Assembly: GCA_014381825.1 (NCBI GenBank)
Contig: JACNKX010000053.1
Span: 120,921-184,920, forward strand
DNA from: Planctomycetota bacterium
GTDB lineage: Bacteria > Planctomycetota > Planctomycetia > Pirellulales > Pirellulaceae
Reading direction: 5' to 3'
Length of the DNA stretch: 64,000 bases
Made by a program: the position numbers and the translations under genes. The notes below the pieces were generated by a model, which saw only the letters and a list, made by a program, of their open reading frames with translations, was not told where the DNA came from and did not search any database. How positions within the stretch are numbered: position 1 is the stretch's first letter; the number at the start of each line of letters is the position of its first letter. This document shows, in pieces, positions 8,889 to 17,080 of this stretch.

Positions 8889-9611
8889 TTACATGAAGTT
8901 GCAATCCATGCCGAGCCGCATCTTCAGTTCGTCGAACTGCTGATAAAATGTGTCGCTCGAAGAATGCACGTGTTCGGCCTCGGTGATGAACTTGATGTCG
9001 TCTCGGCTGCGAACGCCGTACGATTCGAGAATTCGTTCGAATTCGTCGAGCGGGTTGCCATACACGATTAAGAGTTTGTGTTCGTCGAACTGAACTTCTT
9101 GCGGAATCCCTGGGTTGAGGACAGCGATGCCGGTGCAGCCATCGTTGACCAACAGGTCTTCATAGTCATAGAGTGTGCTCTTCAGCACGGGCACATCGAT
9201 GTGCTCGCGGTACAAGTCGGTGTGGCCACCGCTGTCACGACTGTGACTAGTCTCCAGGACGACGTCGACTTCAACGCCCAGCGGATCGATCAACTCCATG
9301 AAGATCTCGAAGAGGATCTCGTTGGAAGCCGCCGCCATGATTACGGGAACATTGCTCTTGGCCTCTTCGTCGTGATAGACGTCGTGGCGGTATCCTTGTT
9401 CGGGAATGACTTGCAAGTCGTACGAGGGACGAACTGCGTCGGTCAAACGAAACTTTCCGTATCGTTGGACGCCGAGGTGGGCTTCCAATTCGTCTTCGGA
9501 TAGTCGTTCGAAGCTGCTGTTGTTCGACGTCTGGCTCGGGCCCCGCTTCGTTGTGGCGGCTTCGCCTTGCTCGTGGAACACATTCTGAAAGAAGTTTTTT
9601 AGGAAACCCAT
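8889..9611 (-). CDS. Conserved hypothetical protein
   Basis: 240 aa from MGFLKNFFQNVF; the preceding GAGGACA suits either ATG 9611 or ATG 9614. The N-terminus is an amphipathic helix (GFLKNFFQNVF) that could bind a membrane. No signal peptide. The rest is a soluble acidic alpha/beta domain with several His/Asp/Glu residues (HSRDSGGHTDLYREH). I do not recognise the family. It ends 186 nt before the DUF1501 gene on the same strand. Confidence 0.75.
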   Translation of the reverse strand: MGFLKNFFQNVFHEQGEAATTKRGPSQTSNNSSFERLSEDELEAHLGVQRYGKFRLTDAVRPSYDLQVIPEQGYRHDVYHDEEAKSNVPVIMAAASNEILFEIFMELIDPLGVEVDVVLETSHSRDSGGHTDLYREHIDVPVLKSTLYDYEDLLVNDGCTGIAVLNPGIPQEVQFDEHKLLIVYGNPLDEFERILESYGVRSRDDIKFITEAEHVHSSSDTFYQQFDELKMRLGMDCNFM

Positions 9612-10080
9612 CATTGTCCTCGGTGTCATTGTCGGCGAGCGGTGTCAGGGGGGACGGTTTGCCCGTGGTAGGGATTCTCGTTAGTCAAAACGTAGGTTAC
9701 GCTTTCGGTCACCTGACGCAGGGTTTTTGCCAGGAAGCGGGTTGGCTTTATGCCGAACCCCGCTCCATCGACATAATCGCTACAAAGCGATCACCCTGCC
9801 TGTTGTCACGCGATCCATGAACGCCATCCCTTGCACGGTCAACCGTGGTCCGACCCAGCTCGCCAGAACAATCCGATGTCCGACGATGTGACCTCTTACA
9901 CGGGAAGTCTAGCACTCGACTTTTGGTTGGGCGGAACAGATTGCCGTGAACCTGCGAGAATTTCGCTCCAGCAGTTTGCCGGATCGTCAGATCGGGAAAG
10001 GTCAAACGACCAGTTTGGTATATATTACGCGAGCGGAATCGCAGATCGTTTATTCAAGTAATTCATGGAAGGGGATTGCT
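9612..10080. other. Intergenic region with hairpins
   Basis: Divergent gene starts flank this 470-nt stretch, so it should hold promoters for both, though I cannot point to convincing -35/-10 boxes. Visible structures are a GC-rich hairpin around 9737-9765 (GCGGGTTGGC / GCCGAACCCCGC) and a small one at about 9777-9792 (ATCGCT ACAA AGCGAT). No gene seen. Confidence 0.4.
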
Positions 10081-11691
10081 GTGCCGCTGAGTCTTCTTTG
10101 CCAGCCAAAACGTGCCAAAGCGCTACTGCTTTGTTTTTTCATTGTTTCGGTGGTTATCGGTGCGGGTTGTGACCAGCCTACTGTTGCGCCGCCTGTCGCC
10201 GAGTCGGTCACTACTCAATCTTCGGAATCAACGCTGTCGCCCACCGTTTCAAGCGATGTCAACTCAGATCACGCAATACAACGCGAACTCATTCGCGAGT
10301 CCTGGGAACTGGTATCGGTGAGCGGAGCGAAAGTCGGATACTCGCATTTCGAAGAGTTTGCGACACAGCTTGGCGATCAGCCCGTGCGAGAACTGGTCAG
10401 TAGTAACGAGATATCAATGCAGCGGTTTGGCCAAACGGTGAGTCAGAGTATCGAGGCAAGGAGCGTTGAGTCGCTCGAAGGTCAGGTTCTGCGGTTTGGA
10501 TCGAAATTGCTGTCCGGACCGTCCGAGTTGACGATCAAGGGCGAGTATCGCGACGGCAAGATGCTGATCGAAACCGGATCCCTCGGCAAGACGCAGTCGT
10601 CGTCGCTCGCTTGGGATCCCAAGTGGGGAGGCTTCTTCGCTGACCAACAGTCAATGAAGAAGAGTCCGATGAAACCCGGCGAGGAGCGAACGATCGTCGC
10701 GCTGTTTCCGGGGACGGCGCAAGCTGGCGGGATTGAGCTGAAGGCCAAGCAAATGGAGTCCGTGAGGTTGCTGAGCGAAGAACGCGAGTTGCTCCGGATT
10801 GAAAGTTCGATGGCGATTGCTGGAACGAAGATCAATTCTATACTCTGGGTGGACGATGCCGGCGAAGTCCTCAAGATGTCTGTCCCGGGTATAAATCATG
10901 AATCATTCAGGACAACAAAAGAGCTCGCCCTTCGTCCGGCAGATAAAGTTGAATTCGACTTAGGTACGCAAACAGTCGTCAAAGTCGAAAAACCGATCCG
11001 TACACCACATGCGACGACTCGTATTGTTTACCGTGCTCGACTTTCCAATGGCTCGCCGTCGGAAACGTTCTCGAATTGCCGATCACAGACCGTTACGAAA
11101 ACAGGTGACCGTTCGGCAGAGATTGTCGTGCGCGCCATACGGCCCAAGAGTGAAGTGATTGCCGATAGTGATTCTGGCGAGCCGACGGAGGCCGATGTCC
11201 AGCCAAATAACCTTATTCAAAGCGACGACGGAGCGATTGTCCGTCTCGCGGAACGTTTCGGCGAAGGAGTGACCGATCCTTGGGAGCTGGCGATGACTTT
11301 CGAGGCAGGCGTGCGAGACTATGTTCACAGCAAGAATTTTTCGCAAGCGATCAGTTCCGCTGCCGACGTCGTCCGTTCGGGCGAAGGCGATTGCACGGAA
11401 CATGCTGTTCTGCTCGCGGCTCTCTGTCGCGCCAAGGGGATTCCGGCGCGGGTTGCCATCGGCCTCGTCTACTATGGTCCCGTCCAGGGCTTTGCCTATC
11501 ACATGTGGAACGAAGTTTGGATCGCGGATGGCTGGGTGCCTATCGATGCGACTCTGGGGCTCGGAGGTATCGGAGCGGGCCACATTAAGATCGCCGATTC
11601 CGATCTGAATTCGGCCAGTCCTGTCAGCGCGCTGCTGCCCGTTGTCGAAGTCCTCGGGCAGCTAGAGCTTGATATCGTGTCGGTCGAGTGA
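10081..11691 (+). CDS. Transglutaminase-like lipoprotein
   Basis: 536 aa from GTG at 10081, chosen because GGAAGGGG lies 6 nt upstream and the lipoprotein signal follows directly (hydrophobic segment, then VVIGAGC with Cys30). The C-terminal 150 residues are a transglutaminase-like domain with the expected triad: Cys in GEGDCTEHAVLLAALCRAKG, His in AYHMWNEVW, Asp in VPIDATLG. The middle part is a beta-rich region without a name. Such domains act as cysteine peptidases or crosslinkers; the substrate is unknown. The gene ends 268 nt before the ubiquitin-like locus on the same strand; whether it belongs to it is uncertain. Confidence 0.85.
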   Translation: MPLSLLCQPKRAKALLLCFFIVSVVIGAGCDQPTVAPPVAESVTTQSSESTLSPTVSSDVNSDHAIQRELIRESWELVSVSGAKVGYSHFEEFATQLGDQPVRELVSSNEISMQRFGQTVSQSIEARSVESLEGQVLRFGSKLLSGPSELTIKGEYRDGKMLIETGSLGKTQSSSLAWDPKWGGFFADQQSMKKSPMKPGEERTIVALFPGTAQAGGIELKAKQMESVRLLSEERELLRIESSMAIAGTKINSILWVDDAGEVLKMSVPGINHESFRTTKELALRPADKVEFDLGTQTVVKVEKPIRTPHATTRIVYRARLSNGSPSETFSNCRSQTVTKTGDRSAEIVVRAIRPKSEVIADSDSGEPTEADVQPNNLIQSDDGAIVRLAERFGEGVTDPWELAMTFEAGVRDYVHSKNFSQAISSAADVVRSGEGDCTEHAVLLAALCRAKGIPARVAIGLVYYGPVQGFAYHMWNEVWIADGWVPIDATLGLGGIGAGHIKIADSDLNSASPVSALLPVVEVLGQLELDIVSVE

Positions 11692-11959
11692 GCTTGGCTT
11701 AGAGCGGACTGTGCCCGCCATCTCGGAAGGTGGGGACGCACTCTACGCACTTTCGCGTTAACTCCTCTTGTAGCCAACAAGTTAGGTTAATTCTCCGCAA
11801 CTTGGATTCCGTATCTACGTCGGCTAAGATATTTCTCGGCAGAACGAATACCCATCAGAAATCCGAACGCCTGGATCGTCCATGATTGTAGTGGCTGTTG
11901 TCATGGGGCGTTTCAGTACGGTTTGGCATCTAGTCATATCTTAAAGGTGGAGCTGAACG

Positions 11960-12286
11960 ATGGCTGAGCAAGATCCGAACACCGAGGAATCGGGCGCGGA
12001 ACGCAAAGGAACGCGAGTGACATTCTTGGACCAGACCGGTGCCAAGTCAGTCGAAGCCGTGATCGCAGATACCGTAACGGTGAAGCGAATTCTGCCGAAC
12101 ATCATCACCAAGATGAATTTGCCAGTGATGGGCCCCGATGGCCAGCCGATGAGCTACAGCCTTGACCACAAGGAAGGCGGCAAGCGGTTGCACGAAGATC
12201 AAACTCTGGTCGAGGCCGTCGTTGGCGATGGCGATCACTTGATTGTCTATCCGGAAATTGTCGCGGGAGGCGCGGTCGAGGGTTGA
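11960..12286 (+). CDS. Ubiquitin-like protein (Ubl), first gene of the conjugation locus
   Basis: 108 aa. Strong ribosome binding site (GGTGGAG, 7 nt). Residues 1-17 are a polar, probably disordered tail. Residues 18-100 follow the beta-grasp pattern of YukD-like ubiquitin relatives: two strands (RVTFLDQ, SVEAVIAD), helix (TVKRILPNIITKM), the strand SYSLDHKEGG, the phrase LHEDQTLVEAVVGDGDHLIV, and a C-terminal tail. The tail ends IVAGGAVEG: Gly-Gly at 103-104 and a single terminal Gly108. Either Gly108 is used directly, or a JAMM peptidase removes AVEG to expose Gly-Gly. The E2, E1 and JAMM genes downstream support a role as the conjugated modifier. Confidence 0.88.
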   Translation: MAEQDPNTEESGAERKGTRVTFLDQTGAKSVEAVIADTVTVKRILPNIITKMNLPVMGPDGQPMSYSLDHKEGGKRLHEDQTLVEAVVGDGDHLIVYPEIVAGGAVEG

Positions 12287-12367
12287 GAGACAAGAGTCAG
12301 GAGCCGGAAAAAGTCGCGGAATCGCCGCCGACTCTGGCCTTAGACTCTCCGCTCTTGACTCTCCGCC
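12287..12367. repeat. Inverted GACTCT-type repeat between Ubl and E2
   Basis: The repeat begins directly after the Ubl stop codon. The left arm carries GAGACAAGAGTCAGGAGCC; the right arm has three units of about 14 nt beginning GACTCT (GACTCTGGCCTTA, GACTCTCCGCTCTT, GACTCTCCGCC). The arms are roughly complementary and can fold back. It ends 8 nt before the E2 ATG, which has no visible Shine-Dalgarno sequence. Confidence 0.6.
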
Positions 12368-12374
12368 AACTGCT

Positions 12375-13022
12375 ATGCGTGAATCACCTCGTATTCGCCG
12401 ATTGCGAACAGACCTCAAAGCTTTGGAACAGCTTCGTGAGGAAAGTTCGATCATAGAGTTTGAGGTAGCCAGAACAACGCACGACGCTCCGCCGGAATCG
12501 TACTCCATCACGTTTCGAGGCAATGGGCTTTGGCGAGCGGACTCGTCGTCTGACGTCTTTGTCCGCGAACAACATATTGTCCACATTCATCTCGGAGCTG
12601 CCTATCCACGGATGATGCCGGAGCTAGCTTGGAAGACTCCGATCTTTCACCCCAATATTTCTGGTAGCGGCGTCGTTTGTCTCGGTGGGTATGGAACACA
12701 TTGGGTTCCAAGTCTGAATCTCGACGAGTTGTGCGGCATGTTATGGGACATGATCCGCTACCAAAATTATGATGTCGAAAGTCCCTATAACCGTGAAGCG
12801 GCTTTATGGGCCAAGACGCAACGAAGTTTACGGTTGCCGGTGGACGACCGACCAATTCGAGATCGAATCGCTGGTGTGGCACCGACAATACAGGAGTCAG
12901 CGAGGCCACCGATTACTGCGGTCCCAGTGAAGGAGCCTGACGTACTTTTCATCGATGGTGAAGAAGTCGTCGAAGCCGAAGTCGTTGAATCCAGTAGCGA
13001 AGACATTCTGTTTATCGACTAG
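12375..13022 (+). CDS. E2-like ubiquitin-conjugating protein with catalytic Cys
   Basis: 215 aa from the ATG at 12375; an upstream in-frame extension would overlap the Ubl gene and is repeat-coded. UBC-like fold: ITFRGNG (strand), AAYPRMMPELAWKTPIFHPN with HPN at 92-94, then Cys102 in GVVCLGG at the place of the E2 active-site Cys, and THWVPSLNLDELCGMLWDMI. This fits the family pattern HPN...G-x-x-CL...W-x-P. A linker from about 152 leads to a disordered acidic tail with two copies of a hydrophobic motif, DVLFIDGE (189-196) and DILFID (210-215), also found in the second E2-like protein. It should accept the Ubl from the E1 as a thioester. Confidence 0.88.
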   Translation: MRESPRIRRLRTDLKALEQLREESSIIEFEVARTTHDAPPESYSITFRGNGLWRADSSSDVFVREQHIVHIHLGAAYPRMMPELAWKTPIFHPNISGSGVVCLGGYGTHWVPSLNLDELCGMLWDMIRYQNYDVESPYNREAALWAKTQRSLRLPVDDRPIRDRIAGVAPTIQESARPPITAVPVKEPDVLFIDGEEVVEAEVVESSSEDILFID

Positions 13023-13097
13023 TTGCAATACTGCGAGAGGAAATAGACGGTTCGGTGATCGGTTCTTCGCTCATTGCCCTCCACTCCCAGCTCTCTC

Positions 13098-13637
13098 ATG
13101 ATCGAACCGCTTCCCAAAACAGCGCCTGCTCCATGTGGTTCGCCTGACCGGTCCGTGATCGGAACGATCCACGACGATGCGTTACCAATCTACATCCGTG
13201 AAGCAACGCTTGAACAGATCCTCGACTACTCGGAAAACGATACGTCGCAAGAGATCGGCGGGTTCCTGCTGGGCGGGTTGCACGTTGACGAAACTGAATA
13301 CATCGAGATTCGCCACTTCTTGCCTGCGTGCGATGCCCGTTCGCGAATGGCTTCGCTCACATTCACTCACAAAACCTGGGCGCGGCTCACTCGTGATGTC
13401 GACGAGCAGTTCCCTGATGAAGTGGTCCTCGGTTGGCACCATACGCATCCCAACTTCGGAATCTTCCTCTCCGCGTATGACTTGTTCATCCATCGGCACT
13501 TTTTCAGCGAGCCTTGGCAAGTCGCGTTGGTAGTCGATCCGCATCGGCAGGAATTCGGATTCTTTCAATGGCGGCAGGATCAAGTCGTCGATTGCGGATT
13601 CATCTGCGTGTCCGAACCACAGGCGGCAACTTCATGA
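13098..13637 (+). CDS. JAB1/MPN/Mov34 (JAMM) metallopeptidase, soluble
   Basis: 179 aa from ATG 13098 (a TTG at 13074 would add 8 residues; neither has a clear ribosome binding site). The JAMM zinc signature is complete: Glu52 (QEIGGFLLGG), His115 and His117 in GWHHTHPNFGIFLSAYD, Ser125 and Asp128. Known JAMM enzymes cleave isopeptide or peptide bonds after ubiquitin-like tails. No signal peptide or membrane segment. Its stop overlaps the E1 start in ATGA, so the two are likely translated together. It shares FTHKTWA and DPHRQEFGFFQW with the membrane JAMM two genes downstream, so the two are paralogs. Confidence 0.9.
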   Translation: MIEPLPKTAPAPCGSPDRSVIGTIHDDALPIYIREATLEQILDYSENDTSQEIGGFLLGGLHVDETEYIEIRHFLPACDARSRMASLTFTHKTWARLTRDVDEQFPDEVVLGWHHTHPNFGIFLSAYDLFIHRHFFSEPWQVALVVDPHRQEFGFFQWRQDQVVDCGFICVSEPQAATS

Positions 13638-14800
13638 GCGATGCCCCACTTATCATTGATGACGATGATCGTTATTCACGCCTGCGGCTGATTGCGTGGT
13701 GGGAACAAGATAAGTTGGCGGCGGCGAAAGTTCTCGTTGTTGGGGCCGGCGCGCTCGGCAATGAAGTGCTAAAGAACGTCGCTTTGTTGGGCGTCGGGCA
13801 AGTCTACGTCGTCGACTTCGACGAGATCGAGGAGTCGAACCTTACACGGTCGGTCTTGTTCCGGCACAAGGATTGTGGCCGACCGAAGGCGGAAGCCGCA
13901 GCCGAGGCCGTGCGTGACATCAATCCCGACACCAAAGTCGTACCGATGTTTGCGAACATCATGACCGACGTCGGGCTTGGTTTGTTCCGCGACGTCGATG
14001 TCGTGATCGGTTGTCTGGACAATCGCGAAGCACGCTTGTGGGTTAATCGTCAATGTTGGAAAGTCAACACGCCGTGGATCGATGGCGGGATTCAAGAGAT
14101 CAACGGAGTCGTCAAAGTCTTCGCTCCGCCGGACAGCGCTTGTTACGAATGTGCGATGACGGAGAATGACTACCGATTGATCAATCTTCGTTATAGTTGC
14201 CCCTTGCTGCGACGAGAGGACATGCTGGCTGGCAAAGTTCCCACCGCACCAACGATTTCGTCAATCATCGCAGGCATGCAAGTGCAGGAAGCTCTTAAAT
14301 TGATTCACGGGATGCCGGTTGAATCGGGGGTGGCTTGCGTCTTCAACGGAATTACCAATCAGTTTTATAAGACGTCGTTTCAACGACGCGACGATTGTCT
14401 AAGTCACGAAACGTATCCTGACGCGATCGAACTTCCACTAGCGGCGGAGACTCACACCGCAAACGATTTGTTTGCAGCACTAGCCGCAAAGTGCGAAATT
14501 AATGGTTCGATGCGATTGGAGCTGGATCGCGATCTCGTCGTGTCAACATCATGTATGGCTTGCCAAATCGAACAGCGGATTATGAAACCCCAGCAACTGG
14601 TGGGCGGGCAGCACGCCATTTGCGGCGAGTGTGGTCAAACGGCGAAGCCGATATTAAAACACTCCATCGAATCTGAATCTGAATTGGCGCGAGAAACACT
14701 CGCGGCGTTGGGTGTGCCTCGTTACGACATCGTTCGTGTGGAGACAACTGCTGGTGAAAGGCTAGTGTTGCTAAATGGCGATATGGCCGAAGTTATATGA
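13634..14800 (+). CDS. E1-like (ThiF/MoeB/UBA type) activating enzyme
   Basis: 388 aa from ATG 13634. Rossmann-type adenylation domain with GAGALG (37-42), DFD (61-63), NLTRSVLF, GRPKAE (Lys85) and LDNREARLWVNR. CYEC (170-173) corresponds to the first half of the zinc site of this family. Cys189 in NLRYSCPLL sits before PTAPTISSIIAGMQVQEALKL, where ThiF-type proteins carry the catalytic Cys, so I propose Cys189 as the thioester residue. Four further cysteines (307, 310, 330, 333; CMAC and CGEC) can bind zinc. The C-terminal 45 residues may be an E2-binding domain. Both ends overlap neighbours by ATGA (JAMM before, membrane JAMM after). Confidence 0.92.
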   Translation: MSDAPLIIDDDDRYSRLRLIAWWEQDKLAAAKVLVVGAGALGNEVLKNVALLGVGQVYVVDFDEIEESNLTRSVLFRHKDCGRPKAEAAAEAVRDINPDTKVVPMFANIMTDVGLGLFRDVDVVIGCLDNREARLWVNRQCWKVNTPWIDGGIQEINGVVKVFAPPDSACYECAMTENDYRLINLRYSCPLLRREDMLAGKVPTAPTISSIIAGMQVQEALKLIHGMPVESGVACVFNGITNQFYKTSFQRRDDCLSHETYPDAIELPLAAETHTANDLFAALAAKCEINGSMRLELDRDLVVSTSCMACQIEQRIMKPQQLVGGQHAICGECGQTAKPILKHSIESESELARETLAALGVPRYDIVRVETTAGERLVLLNGDMAEVI

Positions 14801-16155
14801 GCAACGAACTCGACATCCAATTCGGCGATCTCGAAGAAGCAGAGCCCGAAGTGCGTCTGCGCCCTGACGGGAATAAGCACTTCGCGGTCGTACCTGTCTA
14901 CTCGCCAAGCGAAGGCGAACTGCCGATCTTCGTCGATCTCGATGCCATGCGCGACATGGAAGAACACGCGCTAGACGACACGGGCGTCGAGCTGGGCGGA
15001 GTGATGCTCGGTGGTCAGTATGAAGACGACCAGGGCCGTCCGTTTGTGTTGGTGACCGACAGCTTACGCGCGAAGCATTACGAGAGTACCAAGGGAAGTT
15101 TCAAGTTCACGCACGACACGTGGGCGCAGATCACTCGCGAACGCGACGAGTTTCCCGAAGAACTACAGATGGTAGGTTGGTACCACACTCACCCCGATTG
15201 GGGCGTGTTTTTGTCCGGGATGGACATGTTCATTTGCGACAACTTCTTTAACAAAGATCTGGATGTCGCTTTGGTCATCGACCCGTGTCGCCAGGATCGC
15301 GGCTTCTTTCAATGGACGGGAAACGTTGAACAACGAGTGCGTCGCACCGACGGGTTTTACTTGGTTGCATCGCGCTTTCGGCAGTATGAATTGGACGAAT
15401 ACGTAACATATATGGAAGGGAACGTTGCCATGTCCGGCGATCCTCGATTTTCTAGAGCGTCTTCTGGTTCCGCACCGATCGTCAACGTCGGCGGACAGCC
15501 GGCCTGGCAGACCGTGGCGGTACTCGGAATGCTGACGATGCAGTTCTGTTTTTTGATGCTGATCGCAATGCGAATGTTCAATCCGGTCGAGCCAGTAGCT
15601 AATTCACAGCCATCGAAAGACGTCGCAGCTTTGCAAGCAAGCATCGAACGTCTAGGGGAAGTGAATCGTCGCGAATCCGAGATTGATGCAAAAGTCGAAG
15701 TTCTCGATCGCGTGGTTGGCCAATGGGACGGAACGCCAGACCGCATGTTACGTTCGCTATCGGAAAAGACGAGCGAGTCGAAAGAATTGCGAGAGGGCGT
15801 ACGGGCGCACGAGGCACTGGAACGTGAACTGGATGCGACAGTCGCGGGTTTGAATTCACAACTCGAAGATGCTAAAGGACGCGAGCGAATTCTGGAGAAA
15901 GAAATCGCTGTTTTCAAAGCGAAGAGCCGCGAAGATCAAGCGAGTCTTGCTGGCTTGGAAAAGCGACTTGCCGCGCTGGAAAAGCCAGCCGAGAAGGTTG
16001 CGTTGGCGGTCGAAGACGCATCCGAAACGAAATGGGACACTAAATTGCTTATCGGCATCGCAGGGTTCGTTGTCGTCGCACTTGTCGTTGCCGCATTCAT
16101 ATTTCCAAGGCGTGAAGCCGAAGAAGAGTTTGTTTCCGAGGAAGATAACGAGTGA
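14797..16155 (+). CDS. Membrane JAMM metallopeptidase with coiled coil between two membrane segments
   Basis: 452 aa. The JAMM domain lies at about 40-195 with a full site: Glu65 (VELGGVMLGG), His130 and His132 in GWYHTHPDWGVFLSGMD, Ser140, Asp143. A hydrophobic segment follows at about 238-259 (VAVLGMLTMQFCFLMLIAM). Residues 273-398 are a charged heptad-like coiled coil, and a second segment lies at 417-436 (LLIGIAGFVVVALVVAAFIF) with a short acidic tail. If the JAMM domain is cytoplasmic, the coiled coil would be on the other side of the membrane. A likely role is removal of Ubl from membrane-linked targets. The start overlaps the E1 stop (ATGA). Confidence 0.9.
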   Translation: MSNELDIQFGDLEEAEPEVRLRPDGNKHFAVVPVYSPSEGELPIFVDLDAMRDMEEHALDDTGVELGGVMLGGQYEDDQGRPFVLVTDSLRAKHYESTKGSFKFTHDTWAQITRERDEFPEELQMVGWYHTHPDWGVFLSGMDMFICDNFFNKDLDVALVIDPCRQDRGFFQWTGNVEQRVRRTDGFYLVASRFRQYELDEYVTYMEGNVAMSGDPRFSRASSGSAPIVNVGGQPAWQTVAVLGMLTMQFCFLMLIAMRMFNPVEPVANSQPSKDVAALQASIERLGEVNRRESEIDAKVEVLDRVVGQWDGTPDRMLRSLSEKTSESKELREGVRAHEALERELDATVAGLNSQLEDAKGRERILEKEIAVFKAKSREDQASLAGLEKRLAALEKPAEKVALAVEDASETKWDTKLLIGIAGFVVVALVVAAFIFPRREAEEEFVSEEDNE

Positions 16156-16252
16156 ACGAATACAGCTAGGACGCCCCGTTAAACGAACGATTGAAATATC
16201 AAACACAAAGTAAACTCGCCACCTACCGGCGGCCTGATGAGGATACATTTCA

Positions 16253-16936
16253 GTGAGTGACAAACGCGAAGAACGTCTGATCGCGGAACTCGAATCGCTT
16301 CGAGCCTTGAAGAAAACGAGTTCGATTTTTGATTTCGAGTCGACCGGTGAAGCGCCTGATCGATATATGATCCTGTTTCGTGGTAATGGCATCACCCGCG
16401 ATACAGCCGCGGATGCCGAGATCGAAACGGTCGATCTGCATAAGATTGAACTGCGCCTGCCGTATTCCTACCCGCAACGTTCGCCGGACATCCGCTGGAC
16501 AACACCGATTCTACATCCGAACGTGTCGTTTAGCGGCTTCATCAACGTGAAAGATATCGGTTTACCCTGGGACAAAGACCTGGGGCTTGACGTCCTTTGT
16601 GAGCGGCTTTGGGATGTTGCTCGGCTGGCGTATTTGAACGTCGATCAAGCAGCCAATTACTCAGCGAAGAACTGGTTTGAAGATGAGTGCGATATCGAGT
16701 TGCCTGTTGATTCTCGACCCCTTCGCGACAAAAACGCTCCGACCGGGTCGAACGTCATACGCTATCAGAGGAAGGGCACCAACGGCGCAAAAACCGCGGA
16801 ATCTAAGGCCGGACAAGAAGTCTTCTTCATCGGTGAGGACACTCCGACGCCCGATATGCCAAAGCCAGTACGCCGAATGCCGGTTCGCCGTCCGCCACCT
16901 AATGATAACGATGTGCTTTATATTGGTGATGAGTAA
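16253..16936 (+). CDS. E2-like protein lacking the catalytic Cys (UEV-like)
   Basis: 227 aa, GTG start with TGAGGA about 10 nt upstream. It aligns along its length with the first E2: LFRGNG, SYPQRSPDIRWTTPILHPN (HPN at 88-90), LDVLCERLWDVARL, and LPVDSRPLRD. The residue aligned with the catalytic Cys is Asn98 (GFINVKD), so it should not form a Ubl thioester. In eukaryotes, Cys-less E2 variants (UEV, such as Mms2) act as partners of active E2s. The disordered tail again carries two acidic-hydrophobic motifs, EVFFIGED (189-196) and DVLYIGDE (220-227). It is separated from the membrane JAMM by 97 nt. Confidence 0.88.
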   Translation: MSDKREERLIAELESLRALKKTSSIFDFESTGEAPDRYMILFRGNGITRDTAADAEIETVDLHKIELRLPYSYPQRSPDIRWTTPILHPNVSFSGFINVKDIGLPWDKDLGLDVLCERLWDVARLAYLNVDQAANYSAKNWFEDECDIELPVDSRPLRDKNAPTGSNVIRYQRKGTNGAKTAESKAGQEVFFIGEDTPTPDMPKPVRRMPVRRPPPNDNDVLYIGDE

Positions 16937-17080
16937 GAAGACGAAGGATTGAGGGTAGAAGGCAGAAGTGATATGTGCTGACTGAGTCTGAGCTAAAACT
17001 GTTGCAATACTTGAGTTCTACCGACATGCTAAACGTCGACTACTTATTCCTCCTTTAGTCTTTCTCCTTCAACCTTCTTT
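16937..17080. repeat. Inverted purine/pyrimidine repeat between E2-variant and RING genes
   Basis: The left side, starting at the TAA stop, is purine-rich (GAAGACGAAGGATTGAGGG, then AGAAGGCAGAAG). The right side, just before the next ATG, is its pyrimidine-rich counterpart (TTCCTCCTTTAGTCTTTCTC, then CTTCAACCTTCTTT). The arms are imperfectly complementary and the element occupies the entire gap. A GGAGG-like sequence exists only on the opposite strand, so the RING gene start has no obvious ribosome binding site. Confidence 0.6.

Noticed and set aside
15357..15917. 186-codon minus-strand open frame
   Set aside because: Antisense to the coiled-coil part of the membrane JAMM; Ser/Arg-rich shadow of a real gene.
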